A DNA stretch of 64,000 bases from Bacteroidota bacterium (GTDB taxonomy: Bacteria > Bacteroidota > Bacteroidia > B-17B0 > Aurantibacillaceae), in the NCBI GenBank assembly GCA_021156365.1, contig JAJNDK010000008.1, positions 186,001-250,000 of the forward strand, given 5' to 3'. The translations under genes were made by a program, and so were the position numbers. Numbering within the stretch: the first letter of the stretch is position 1; the number at the start of each line of letters is the position of its first letter. Of this stretch, positions 27,285 through 35,709 are shown piece by piece. The notes under the pieces were generated by a model. The model saw only the letters and a list, made by a program, of their open reading frames with translations, was not told the DNA's origin and ran no database searches.

Positions 27285-28013
27285 ATGAAAAAAAACTACT
27301 TACCAATTCAAATTTGCAGATTATTGCTTGCAGTTATAATCACTTCATGTAGCGGTAATGAACAGTCAAACTCTAAAGAAAAAAACATGGAACATAAAGA
27401 ACATCAACACGAAAACCATTCTCATTCAGGACATGAGTTTACGGATAAACATACGGTAGAAGAACTTGCGAAAAAATTCGAATCACCTGAAAGAGATTCC
27501 ATGCAGCAGCCTCAAAAGATAGTACAGTATCTTGGAGATATAAAAGGGAAAACTCTTATGGATATTGGAGCAGGAACAGGCTATTTTTCGGTAAGATTTG
27601 CTGACAAAGGTGCCAATGTTATTGCTGTAGATGTAAGTGATGAATTTCAGAATTATTTGAAACAGCGTATTGAAAAGAATAACATTAAAAACATTGAACT
27701 AAGGAAAACACCTTATGACAGCCCTTTATTAAAGAATGGTGAAGCGGATATCGTTTTTATTGCAAATACATATCATCATATTGAGAACCGAACAGACTAC
27801 TTCAGCAAGGTAAAGAACGGTCTTAAAACGACAGGGGAATTAATTGTTGTTGATTACTTTAAGGCTGATCTACCCAAAGAAGTAACAGCACCTCCAATGG
27901 AAATAAGAACACCTGTTGACCAGGTTGTGTTCGAGCTAAAGAAGGCCGGTTTTACTTTTTTTGAAATAGAAGTGAATATGTTACGCTATCATTATATTAT
28001 AAAGGCGAAATAA
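27285..28013 (+). CDS. Lipoprotein-type class I SAM methyltransferase with His-rich linker
   Basis: 242 residues from the ATG at 27285. It begins with a lipoprotein signal (lipobox-like IITSC) and a His-rich stretch, EHKEHQHENHSHSGHEF. A domain of the type KFESPERDSMQQP follows, then SAM motif I LMDIGAGTGYFSVRFADKG and motif II-like VIAVDVSD. Related methyltransferases with export signals are known in several phyla, but their substrate is undefined. The His cluster could bind zinc or another metal. It is the last gene of the operon downstream of the Fur-type box. Confidence 0.8.
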   Translation: MKKNYLPIQICRLLLAVIITSCSGNEQSNSKEKNMEHKEHQHENHSHSGHEFTDKHTVEELAKKFESPERDSMQQPQKIVQYLGDIKGKTLMDIGAGTGYFSVRFADKGANVIAVDVSDEFQNYLKQRIEKNNIKNIELRKTPYDSPLLKNGEADIVFIANTYHHIENRTDYFSKVKNGLKTTGELIVVDYFKADLPKEVTAPPMEIRTPVDQVVFELKKAGFTFFEIEVNMLRYHYIIKAK

Positions 28014-28040
28014 CATGAACGTCAGGGCCCAAATAGAATG

Positions 28041-28268
28041 AAAATGGTTCCTGCCATCATTGTGAAAAGCCATTCTTTGTAGTAAATTTCCGGTAAATCC
28101 GGTATAGAATTTCTTAAGGTTGTGGCTGTATAAAATATAACGATGAACATCTATAAAAAGAAAAAACCGCAAAACATAAGTCATGCGGGTTATCCTGAGA
28201 ATCGGATTAAGTCTTAATCCTTAGTCGGGGTGGCCATCACGCCATGGCGTGAGAACTGACGACCTCCT
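28041..28268 (-). pseudogene. Truncated duplicate of the tRNA-Pro 3' end, its terminator and the GIY-YIG gene start
   Basis: This segment matches 28407-28626 almost throughout. In minus-strand order it holds a T-arm/acceptor remnant of tRNA-Pro (28225-28268), a terminator-like hairpin with one mismatch, and a frameshifted first half of the GIY-YIG gene (about 28041-28153). The tRNA remnant has lost its anticodon half, and 6 bases of the T-arm are replaced by a 16-bp palindrome. Confidence 0.75.
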
Positions 28269-28295
28269 AAATGATATAATAAATATTATTTCTTT

Positions 28296-28517
28296 CTAAA
28301 TACTTTTTGCTCCATTCTTCTTTATCTGTTTCTCCAGAGCCATTGCCGATTTTTTATCAATGCATTCAATAGTTGCGACAACAATCCACGGAATTCCTTT
28401 CTTTGTAAAATGGTTCATACCATCATTGTGAAAAGCCATTCTTTGCAGCAGATCCCCGGTAAATCCTGTGTAAAATTTCTTAAGGCTGTGACTATATAAA
28501 ATGTATACATCGAACAT
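28296..28517 (-). CDS. GIY-YIG superfamily nuclease-like protein
   Basis: 73 residues. The family signature appears as VYILYSHSLKKFYTGFTGDL, with QRMAFHNDG and ALEKQIKKNGAKSI at the end. It is the short UPF0213/YhbQ-type GIY-YIG domain; members cut DNA weakly or process RNA/DNA flaps. The C-terminus is somewhat shorter than usual. It begins just after the tRNA-Pro terminator, and a truncated copy lies just downstream. Confidence 0.8.
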   Translation of the reverse strand: MFDVYILYSHSLKKFYTGFTGDLLQRMAFHNDGMNHFTKKGIPWIVVATIECIDKKSAMALEKQIKKNGAKSI

Positions 28518-28520
28518 CTA

Positions 28521-28558
28521 TAAAAAGAAAAAACCGCAAAACATAAGTCATGCGGTTT
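28521..28558 (-). terminator. Terminator of the tRNA operon
   Basis: On the minus strand AAACCGCA pairs with TGCGGTTT and is followed by TTTTCTTTTT, about 35 bp after the tRNA-Pro 3' end. A copy with one mismatch lies in the duplicated segment near 28161-28188. Confidence 0.75.
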
Positions 28559-28593
28559 ATCCTGAGAATCGGATTAAGTCTTAATCCTTTTTG

Positions 28594-28667
28594 TCGGGGT
28601 GGCCAGATTCGAACTGACGACCTCCTCGTCCCAAACGAGGCGCGATACCGGGCTACGCTACACCCCG
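28594..28667 (-). tRNA. tRNA-Pro (TGG anticodon)
   Basis: The minus strand folds into a cloverleaf. The acceptor stem is CGGGGTG/CACCCCG, the anticodon stem-loop CTCGTTTGGGACGAG carries TGG, and the T-arm contains GTTCGAATC. The discriminator is A and CCA is not encoded. Its 3' end was duplicated at 28225-28268. Confidence 0.95.
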
Positions 28668-28728
28668 ATTTGGTATCTTTTACTGTGCTTGCCCCTCTGC
28701 AGCGGGGCACCCATTCAAAGGTTTTTAG

Positions 28729-28817
28729 CGGTGAGGGAGGGATTCGAACCCTCGATACAGTGTAACCCGTATGACAGTTTAGCAAACTGTTCCTTTCGGC
28801 CTCTCAGGCACCTCACC
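28729..28817 (-). tRNA. tRNA-Ser (GCT anticodon)
   Basis: The minus strand gives acceptor stem GGTGAGG/CCTCACC, anticodon stem-loop ACAGTTTGCTAAACTGT with GCT, a long variable arm (CATACGGGTTACACTGTATC) and T-loop GTTCGAATC. Discriminator G is standard for serine. It lies upstream of tRNA-Pro on the same strand, probably in one transcript. Confidence 0.95.
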
Positions 28818-28935
28818 GGTTCCTTAAAAACGGGATGCAAATGTACATACTGATTTTTGATTCTGCAAATTTTAATCCTGAAAATTTTTTAATTTTCCTG
28901 CTGCATTTTATCCTTCCATTTCTGCGACACAATGC

Positions 28936-28943
28936 TATCTTTG
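28936..28943 (+). promoter_or_regulatory. -7 element TATCTTTG upstream of the ABC importer operon
   Basis: TATCTTTG, a strong match to TAnnTTTG, ends 26 bp before the binding-protein ATG. Confidence 0.5.
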
Positions 28944-28969
28944 TAATCCATCATCTAAAAACATCCATA

Positions 28970-30805
28970 ATGTTGCGTAAAATCGGTTTTTTTGCCATCG
29001 TGATCAGTGCGGTTATGCTCGTTTCCTGCGGAAATGAGGAAGAAAAAGAAGTAAAAGCAACACAGGAAGCAACGAAGATCAATGAAGGAAAAATGGTGGA
29101 AAAAATAGCCGATGCCACCACCTGGGATCCTTCCTGGAAAACTGCCAATACAGTCATTTATCACATATTAGGCGAGCCTAATGATATGCATCCTACCAAT
29201 GGACTTTCTGCTATGCGCCAGGAGATCACTTTGTATACGCAGGTATACCTGATGAACACCGACCTGCCCAATCTTAACCTGATGCCTCAGCTGGCAGCAT
29301 CCATGCCGGAGATCTCCGCCAACGAGCTGGAATACACCTATACACTGAATGACTATATGAAATGGGACGATGGCAGCCTTATCACTCCCGAAGATGTGGT
29401 GTTCACCTATAAAGTGAACAAGTGCCCGCTGGTGAATAACCCGCATGCCAAACCTTACCTGGAGATGATCAAAGAAGTGGTGGTGATCGCTCCCAATAAG
29501 ATCAAAATGGTGATGGCGCAGAAATATATTCAGAACGCTTCTATCAGTACAGATTATGTTATTCTTCAGCGCTCCTTCTGGGATCCGGCAAACGTACTGG
29601 CCAAATACAGTTTCCAGCAATTCAACGATCCGAAATTCGTAGCGGATAAGAACGAAGACCTGAAAAAATGGTCTGCCGATTTTAATTCCAACGACAATGG
29701 TCACAAGATCGACAGGCTGGCTGGTGCAGGCCCCTATTATATTGAGAAATGGGATGTAGGACAATCGATCACGCTCGCTAAAAAGAAAAACCATTGGAGC
29801 GAAGGAAGAACCGGACTTTATGAAATGGCAAACCCGGAAAAGATCATATTCAAAGTGAACCAGGATGCCAATTCCATCAAGAACGATTTCCTCAACCAGG
29901 TATTTGATGTTACCGGTTCTGTTGATATCGGCGTATTGCTTGATCTACAGAAAGATTCGCTTTTCAATAAGAATTACAATGCCCGGTTCATGAATACATA
30001 CAATTTTACCTATGTGGGAATGAATATGAAACCGGATGGAGTAAAACACAAAAAGATCTTCGACGATGTGAAAGTGCGTAAGGCAATGGCCATGCTCATC
30101 CCCTACGACAACATCAATAAAATTGCCAACAAAGGTGTTTACGAACGTATTGTAGGTCCTGTGAGCCCGATGAAACCGGAATACAATAAAGATCTGAAAC
30201 TGATCGAAATGGATGTGGAAGCTGCCTCTAAACTGCTTGCGGAAGCCGGCTGGAAAGACAGCGATGGCGACCAGGTGCTGGACAAACTGATCGACGGGAA
30301 GAAAACCGACTTCAAATTCAGGTTCAACTATATGGCTACGTCTCCGGCATGGGAAACCAGCGCCAAACTGATCGCGGAAAATATGCAGAAAGCTAAAATT
30401 GTGGTGGAGCTGGAAAAACTGCAATTGAATGTGTTCATCGAGCATGTGCATTCACATGATTTCGATATGATGATCATGCCTTTATCCGGGACCTCTGTGC
30501 CCGAAGACTTCAAACAGGTATGGCATACCGAATCCTGGCTGAACAATGGCTCCAACTATTTTGGTTTTGGAAATGCAAAAAGCGACGCGCTTATCGAAAA
30601 GATCCGCATAACACTTGATGAGGCCGAGCACACCAGACTGGTGAAAGAGCTACAGCAGATCATATACGACGAACAACCCTGCGTGTTCATGTATGCACAG
30701 AAACGGCGGATCGTTGTACACAAACGTTTCGGTAACCAGGAATTCTATTTTGATAAACCGGGCGTGTTACTGAACAGACTTAAGCTAATTCCCGCCAAGC
30801 AATAA
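28970..30805 (+). CDS. Peptide/nickel-type ABC transporter substrate-binding lipoprotein
   Basis: 611 residues from the ATG at 28970, which starts a lipoprotein signal (MLRKIGFFAIVISAVMLVSC). The rest is a family 5 solute-binding protein: YTLNDYMKWDDGSLITPEDVVFTYK, AGPYYIEKWDVGQSITLAKKKNHW, KVRKAMAMLIPYDNI and a C-terminal VHKRFGNQEFYFDKP. Such proteins bind oligopeptides, opines or nickel chelates. Two permease genes follow 5 bp downstream, forming an operon. No ATPase gene is present. An upstream in-frame ATG at 28835 falls in the tRNA flank and was rejected. Confidence 0.92.
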   Translation: MLRKIGFFAIVISAVMLVSCGNEEEKEVKATQEATKINEGKMVEKIADATTWDPSWKTANTVIYHILGEPNDMHPTNGLSAMRQEITLYTQVYLMNTDLPNLNLMPQLAASMPEISANELEYTYTLNDYMKWDDGSLITPEDVVFTYKVNKCPLVNNPHAKPYLEMIKEVVVIAPNKIKMVMAQKYIQNASISTDYVILQRSFWDPANVLAKYSFQQFNDPKFVADKNEDLKKWSADFNSNDNGHKIDRLAGAGPYYIEKWDVGQSITLAKKKNHWSEGRTGLYEMANPEKIIFKVNQDANSIKNDFLNQVFDVTGSVDIGVLLDLQKDSLFNKNYNARFMNTYNFTYVGMNMKPDGVKHKKIFDDVKVRKAMAMLIPYDNINKIANKGVYERIVGPVSPMKPEYNKDLKLIEMDVEAASKLLAEAGWKDSDGDQVLDKLIDGKKTDFKFRFNYMATSPAWETSAKLIAENMQKAKIVVELEKLQLNVFIEHVHSHDFDMMIMPLSGTSVPEDFKQVWHTESWLNNGSNYFGFGNAKSDALIEKIRITLDEAEHTRLVKELQQIIYDEQPCVFMYAQKRRIVVHKRFGNQEFYFDKPGVLLNRLKLIPAKQ

Positions 30806-30810
30806 GCAAT

Positions 30811-32283
30811 ATGTTGCGATATATCGGTAAACGCATATTACTTTTTTTTCCGACCTTATTTATTATCACCCTTCTGGGCTTTGTGATAGCTGTGAATGCT
30901 CCCGGCGATCCTGTTGCAAAAATGATGACGGCTGCCACAGCCACAGGAGATCTCACTTCGCAAAGTAGCTCGATGAACGAACAAAAATTGCTTTGGCGGA
31001 AGAAACTCGGTCTGGACCTGCCTGTCTTTTACTTTAGTATTTCTAACCTGTCCACTCCCGATACGCTTTACAAAATTTACGACAAGGACGAAAACATGGC
31101 CGCGGCCCGCTTGCTCGACCAATATGGCAACTGGGAACAGATCCAAAGCTATTACATGTCCTGCGATAACTTTTACCGTGGGGCAGCTCAAATGAACCTC
31201 GATACAGCAGGAATGGATGAGCAGAAAATAAATGCAGGAATGGAAAGGCTTAATACCCTGATCATGGAGTCCAAAGCGCTGAAGTCATGTTATGATGAAG
31301 ATATCATTCAAAGTAAGCTGGCCACTATCGGTTCTATTTTATCTCCTGTTTCCCATTCTGAAAAGATCCGGAGAGCTTTTGATGAAGTGTGGCAGTCACA
31401 TGACGCGATGACGAGCGCTACTTCCAAATGGAAAAATTACATTCCTGCGATTCATTTCTATGGAACCAAAAACCAATACCATCGCTGGCTTTTCGGCGAC
31501 GGTGAATTCAGCCAGGGACTTGTACGTTTTGATTTCGGCACTTCGTATTCCAGCAAATTACCCATCAGTGATATCCTCAAAAGTAAAATAGCCTGGTCCC
31601 TGTTCTTTACGCTCTTCTCTGTCATCCTCGCCTATGGAGTAAGTATTCCTTTGGGTGTTCGTGCTGCGCGAAAAAGGAACGGGTTCTTCGACCGGGGTTC
31701 TTCCCTCCTGCTTTTCATACTGTATTCGCTCCCGAATTTTTTTGTTGCATTCCTGCTGATGCTTTTATTTTCGAACCCGAACATCTGGTCGGTGCTTCCT
31801 GCATCGGGAGTAAAGCCTGCAGAAGGATATCCGGAAGCCGCAGGTTTTTTCGAATGTGTGAAGATCTCATTGCCTTATGTGATCATGCCCCTGATCTGCT
31901 ATACATATAGCTCGTTTGCATTTCTGTCACGTACCGTGCGGGGCGCTATGATCGAAAATCTGGAGCAGGATTATATCCGGACTGCGCACGCCAAAGGTTT
32001 GCCGGAAAAAAGAGTGATCTGGAAACATGCCTTTCGTAATTCGTTGCTCCCGGTCATTACCGTATTTGCCAATGTGTTCCCGGCTGCCATTGGTGGTTCC
32101 GTGATCCTCGAAAGTATTTTCACTATCCCGGGAATGGGGCTGGAAGTTTTTAATGCGATTGCCGGGCAGGACTACCCGATGATCATTGCCGTAATGACAC
32201 TGACCGGCATCCTCACGCTGATCGGTTTCCTGATCTCAGATATTTTGTATGCAGTAGTGGACCCAAGAATAAATTATGGCTGA
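30811..32283 (+). CDS. ABC transporter permease, DppB/OppB type with large N-terminal insertion
   Basis: 490 residues against ~310 in E. coli OppB/DppB. The first membrane helix (LLFFPTLFIITLLGFVIAV) is followed by a ~180-residue hydrophilic insertion (~35-230, helical, for example MAAARLLDQYGNWEQIQSYY). The conserved permease core comes next, with cytoplasmic EAA loop IRTAHAKGLPEKRVIWKHAF and IGGSVILESIFTIPGMG. The insertion is probably periplasmic and may contact the binding protein. The stop and the next start share one base. Confidence 0.9.
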   Translation: MLRYIGKRILLFFPTLFIITLLGFVIAVNAPGDPVAKMMTAATATGDLTSQSSSMNEQKLLWRKKLGLDLPVFYFSISNLSTPDTLYKIYDKDENMAAARLLDQYGNWEQIQSYYMSCDNFYRGAAQMNLDTAGMDEQKINAGMERLNTLIMESKALKSCYDEDIIQSKLATIGSILSPVSHSEKIRRAFDEVWQSHDAMTSATSKWKNYIPAIHFYGTKNQYHRWLFGDGEFSQGLVRFDFGTSYSSKLPISDILKSKIAWSLFFTLFSVILAYGVSIPLGVRAARKRNGFFDRGSSLLLFILYSLPNFFVAFLLMLLFSNPNIWSVLPASGVKPAEGYPEAAGFFECVKISLPYVIMPLICYTYSSFAFLSRTVRGAMIENLEQDYIRTAHAKGLPEKRVIWKHAFRNSLLPVITVFANVFPAAIGGSVILESIFTIPGMGLEVFNAIAGQDYPMIIAVMTLTGILTLIGFLISDILYAVVDPRINYG

Positions 32284-33650
32284 TGTTTAAATTTTTATCT
32301 TTCAGACATAAAGCCCATAGTATCGTCGCAGAAACGGAAAACAAGCAATTTAGCTTCCGGGAATACTCATGGAAACAATTCAAAAAGAACAAACCTGCAT
32401 ACTGGTCACTGGTGCTGTTGGGAATATGGATCGTGTTGGCTTTCCTCGCTCCGGTGCTTGCTAATGAAAAGCCGCTTTACTGCATTTACAAAAGCAATAA
32501 ATTATATCCCGCCTTTTCCTTCAAAAAAACATACGAGCTCACGGATGCCAATGGTGAAAATAAAGAAGTCATCAACTTAGCCACCTTCGACTGGAAACGC
32601 GCTGACTATGATAAAGTAGTCTGGCCATGGTGTGCTTACAGTCCGGGCAATTCGGATGTTTTTAATATTTCTGTGAGTCCCGGCGGAGAGCAGGTGTTTT
32701 CCAAAATCAATGAGGAGCTGATCCAATCGCCAAAAAAATTCAGACATCGCTTAGGTACGGGCAAAGACGGTGGTGATGTATTTGCAGGCCTCATGCACGG
32801 GATCCGGTATTCCCTTTTCATCGGCATACTCAGCATGCTGATCGCTTCGGCAACGGGCATCACACTGGGTGCACTGGCCGGCTATTTTGGCGACAGCGGT
32901 ATGAAAACAAAAAGAGGAATATTCATCTTTTGCATCGTCGGTGTTTTTTTCGGCTGGTATTATGGTTTCTTTACACGCAGCTTTGCTTTAAAAGATGCGT
33001 TCGAAAGCGGGGGGATTACTTTCATTCTGCAATTACTGTTCAGTTTCGGTATCCTTGTAGCTGTAACCGGGCTGTTCATGCTTCCCGGAAAATACCTGAG
33101 CCGTTTTTCCTTCTTCCGCAATACGATAAATGTTCCCCTGGATAGTATCATTTCACGGCTCATTGAGATCATCAATTCGCTGCCGCTGTTCCTTGTGATC
33201 CTTTCCATCGCCGCCATTTCCAGGCCTTCCTTTACCACACTTGTTCTTATTATCGGTTTCAGCAACTGGACTTCCATTGCCCGGCTCACCCGCGCTGAAT
33301 TGCTGAAAGTAAGCCGGCTGGAATATATTCAGGCTGCCCGGTCGCTTGGCCTGCAGAACCGGAGGATTATTTTCAGGCATGCGCTTCCGAACGCTATTGG
33401 GCCGGCACTGATCGCGATTGCATTTGGTATTGCAGGCGCTATTCTTACCGAATCGGGACTTTCTTTTATCGGTGTCGGTGTACCGCCGGAAACCGTTACC
33501 TGGGGCAAGATCCTGAGCGAAGCACGGGAAAGTACTGCTTCCTGGTGGCTGGTCGTTTTCCCGGGGCTCGCGATCTTCCTTACGGTTACTATGTATAACC
33601 TGATCGGTGAAGGCCTGCGGGACGCACTGGATCCAAAACTGAAAAGATAA
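32283..33650 (+). CDS. ABC transporter permease, DppC/OppC type
   Basis: 455 residues, longer than the ~300 of E. coli DppC. The N-terminal OppC signature includes WKQFKKNKPAYWSLVLLGIWIVLAFLAP, and a hydrophilic insertion follows (~65-160). HRLGTGKDGGDVFAGLMHGIRYS is the conserved DppC block. A second, mostly hydrophobic insertion lies near 210-265. The EAA loop reads YIQAARSLGLQNRRIIFRHALPN. It ends the three-gene importer operon; ATPase subunits must be encoded elsewhere. Confidence 0.9.
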   Translation: MFKFLSFRHKAHSIVAETENKQFSFREYSWKQFKKNKPAYWSLVLLGIWIVLAFLAPVLANEKPLYCIYKSNKLYPAFSFKKTYELTDANGENKEVINLATFDWKRADYDKVVWPWCAYSPGNSDVFNISVSPGGEQVFSKINEELIQSPKKFRHRLGTGKDGGDVFAGLMHGIRYSLFIGILSMLIASATGITLGALAGYFGDSGMKTKRGIFIFCIVGVFFGWYYGFFTRSFALKDAFESGGITFILQLLFSFGILVAVTGLFMLPGKYLSRFSFFRNTINVPLDSIISRLIEIINSLPLFLVILSIAAISRPSFTTLVLIIGFSNWTSIARLTRAELLKVSRLEYIQAARSLGLQNRRIIFRHALPNAIGPALIAIAFGIAGAILTESGLSFIGVGVPPETVTWGKILSEARESTASWWLVVFPGLAIFLTVTMYNLIGEGLRDALDPKLKR

Positions 33651-33668
33651 AAGGCCATTCGACCGCCG

Positions 33669-33785
33669 CTAAACCGTTTTTGCACGGCCATCTGAGTAAA
33701 TGCTTTTTACGAAGGAAAATTCGCCTGACGGCTTGAATGTATCGTAGAAATGTCTGTTATCAATACTTTCATTGAATTCACGCAC
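33669..33785 (-). CDS. Candidate 38-residue small protein or gene remnant
   Basis: Between the importer operon and the next surface-protein gene the minus strand encodes a GTG-started frame reading REFNESIDNRHFYDTFKPSG, then EFSFVKSIYSDGRAKTV. It is bounded upstream by an in-frame TAG one codon before the visible homology-like stretch. The residue mix (few rare codons, balanced charge, aromatic residues) looks protein-like. It could be a real microprotein or the 3' end of a decayed gene. No family is recognised. Confidence 0.3.
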   Translation of the reverse strand: MREFNESIDNRHFYDTFKPSGEFSFVKSIYSDGRAKTV

Positions 33786-33839
33786 TGTATCCTAAAATCG
33801 CCGGGTAAAGAAAAATTTGCCAAAACAGAAACTTATTGT

Positions 33840-33847
33840 TAAATTTG
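33840..33847 (+). promoter_or_regulatory. -7 element TAAATTTG
   Basis: TAAATTTG matches TAnnTTTG and ends 25 bp before the large surface-protein gene. Confidence 0.45.
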
Positions 33848-33872
33848 GTTAAGACGATTAAAATCTTAGCCC

Positions 33873-35684
33873 ATGAAAAAACACTATTTTTTTCTTTCAG
33901 GCCTGTTCCTTTTAGCTTGCCTGACGGCAGACGCACAGATCTTATATTCCAACGGAGCCCTTGTTCACATTACAAGTGGTGCCATCGTAACAGCGAATGG
34001 AGGAGTGCATGTTTCCAATGCTTCTGCATTTACCAATGATGGAAATCTTACTATTACCAAAAACTCTACTTTACCCCTGGCCGGTACCTTCGATCTTTCC
34101 GCTTTGGCTGTAGTAGATGGGAACGGAACCTATCGTGTGGAACAGGACTGGATCAATGATGCAACTTTTACTGCCGGCACCAGCCAGGTGGAACTATACG
34201 GAAACACACAACAATTCATTACAAGCACAACAGGTATATCCACTACTTTCAACAAATTATTGCTTACGGGTACCGGCACGGGTACCAACCGCAAAAAAAC
34301 ACTGCAGGGAGTCAGTGCAAGCGTAAATACCACCGGAACACTGACCATCAATGATCGTGAGCTGGAAACACAGGCTAATACGTTCTTCGTACTCAATCCC
34401 TCCCCTACGGCTGTTACCAATTCAACCGTCCCGGGAAGTGAAGGTTTTGTCAGCAGTGCTTCACCGGGCACACTTTCCCGTGAAACGAACAGTACTTCCG
34501 CTTATTTATTCCCAACCGGTTCCAGCAACGGAACGCTTCGTTACCGGCCGGTAGAAATGACACCGGCTGCTGCTGTTGCGGGTGATGTATATACCGTTCG
34601 TATGAACAATACGGATCCGAACACAGATGGCTTCAACCGGGCAAATAACGACGGCAGCATGTGCGTCATCAACAATTTCTATTACCATTCTATCGACCGT
34701 GTTTCGGGTACCACAGCGGCCGACATCCGTTTGTTCTATATTGCTTCTGCCGATGGTAACTGGGCAGGCATGGGCCACTGGAAAAATGCTTCCACCGATT
34801 GGAACAATATGAGTACCGTAACACCTGCTACGAGTGGTATTTTTACCACACTCAACCGCTCTTCCTGGTTGTTCGCTGATCCGGGACATCCGTATTCACT
34901 TATTAATGTAAGACCTGCACAGCCTTCTCTTACTACCTGCCCGACTATCTGTGAGAACAGCGGAGGAAATATATTTACAGTTACCGGAACAGCAACCTCC
35001 TATCAGTGGTCTGTCCCTGGCGGATCAAGCATCGCATCAGGCCAGGGCTCTTCCAGCATAACCGTTAACTGGGGTATCGGCAACGGCGCAGTAGATGTAT
35101 ACGCAGTAGGAACTGCAGGTTGTAATTCTTTGCCTGCCAGCTGCCAGCCAACCGTATTCTCCAGCCCTGTTGCGCAATTCATTGCTTCTGCTTCGGGTAA
35201 CAGCAATTATGATGATAACTATACCTTCACTGATATCTCCACATCCGGAACGATATGGAACTGGAGCTTTGGCGATGGAGGAAGCTCTGCTTCACAAAAC
35301 ACATCCCATCAATATGCAGGAGCAGGAACCTATACTGTAGTACTGGAAGTAAGTAATGCCGGCGGTTGCTCGGATACTGCAAGCTTTGTGATCACCAGCG
35401 ATGAAGGCATCAACATTCCGAATGTATTTTCCCCGAACGGTGATGGTATAAACGACGAATTCTTTATCAGCAGCAGCAACCTGAGCGAATATATCCTGGA
35501 TATCTTTAATCGCTGGGGAGAGCTGATGTTCCACTCGGAAAACAAAACTGAAGTTTGGGATGGCACCAATCACAACAATGGCAAATCCTGCCCTAACGGA
35601 AATTATTTCTACGTCCTGAAAGCTGCCTCTGCTACGAGAGACTATAGCTCTAATGGATACATTTCAATAACCGGAACAAAATAA
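33873..35684 (+). CDS. T9SS type B (gliding-motility-associated C-terminal domain) surface protein with PKD domain
   Basis: 603 residues with a signal peptide (MKKHYFFLSGLFLLACLTADAQ). The N-terminal ~330 residues are Thr/Asn/Ser-rich and adhesin-like, including ITSGAIVTANGGVHVSNAS. A PKD-type region follows (~455-510; WNWSFGDGGSSASQN, AGTYTVVLEVSN). The C-terminal ~90 residues (NIPNVFSPNGDGINDEFFI, IFNRWGELMFHSEN, NGKSCPNGNYFYVL) are the type B sorting domain of proteins such as SprB. It should be exported by T9SS and attached at the surface. The collagen-like protein gene follows 25 bp later. Confidence 0.9.
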   Translation: MKKHYFFLSGLFLLACLTADAQILYSNGALVHITSGAIVTANGGVHVSNASAFTNDGNLTITKNSTLPLAGTFDLSALAVVDGNGTYRVEQDWINDATFTAGTSQVELYGNTQQFITSTTGISTTFNKLLLTGTGTGTNRKKTLQGVSASVNTTGTLTINDRELETQANTFFVLNPSPTAVTNSTVPGSEGFVSSASPGTLSRETNSTSAYLFPTGSSNGTLRYRPVEMTPAAAVAGDVYTVRMNNTDPNTDGFNRANNDGSMCVINNFYYHSIDRVSGTTAADIRLFYIASADGNWAGMGHWKNASTDWNNMSTVTPATSGIFTTLNRSSWLFADPGHPYSLINVRPAQPSLTTCPTICENSGGNIFTVTGTATSYQWSVPGGSSIASGQGSSSITVNWGIGNGAVDVYAVGTAGCNSLPASCQPTVFSSPVAQFIASASGNSNYDDNYTFTDISTSGTIWNWSFGDGGSSASQNTSHQYAGAGTYTVVLEVSNAGGCSDTASFVITSDEGINIPNVFSPNGDGINDEFFISSSNLSEYILDIFNRWGELMFHSENKTEVWDGTNHNNGKSCPNGNYFYVLKAASATRDYSSNGYISITGTK

Positions 35685-35709
35685 AAAACATAAAATAAAA
35701 ATCAAGCCC

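Noticed and set aside
27981-28184. 67-residue ORF resembling the GIY-YIG protein
   Set aside because: Frame analysis shows that it is the broken duplicate with a shifted start, recorded as part of the pseudogene.
28492-28785. 97-residue ORF over the tRNA genes
   Set aside because: It is the translation of tRNA-Pro and tRNA-Ser, not a gene.
29168-29794. 208-residue minus-strand ORF
   Set aside because: Complement of the ABC binding-protein gene, His/Val-rich and without a family.
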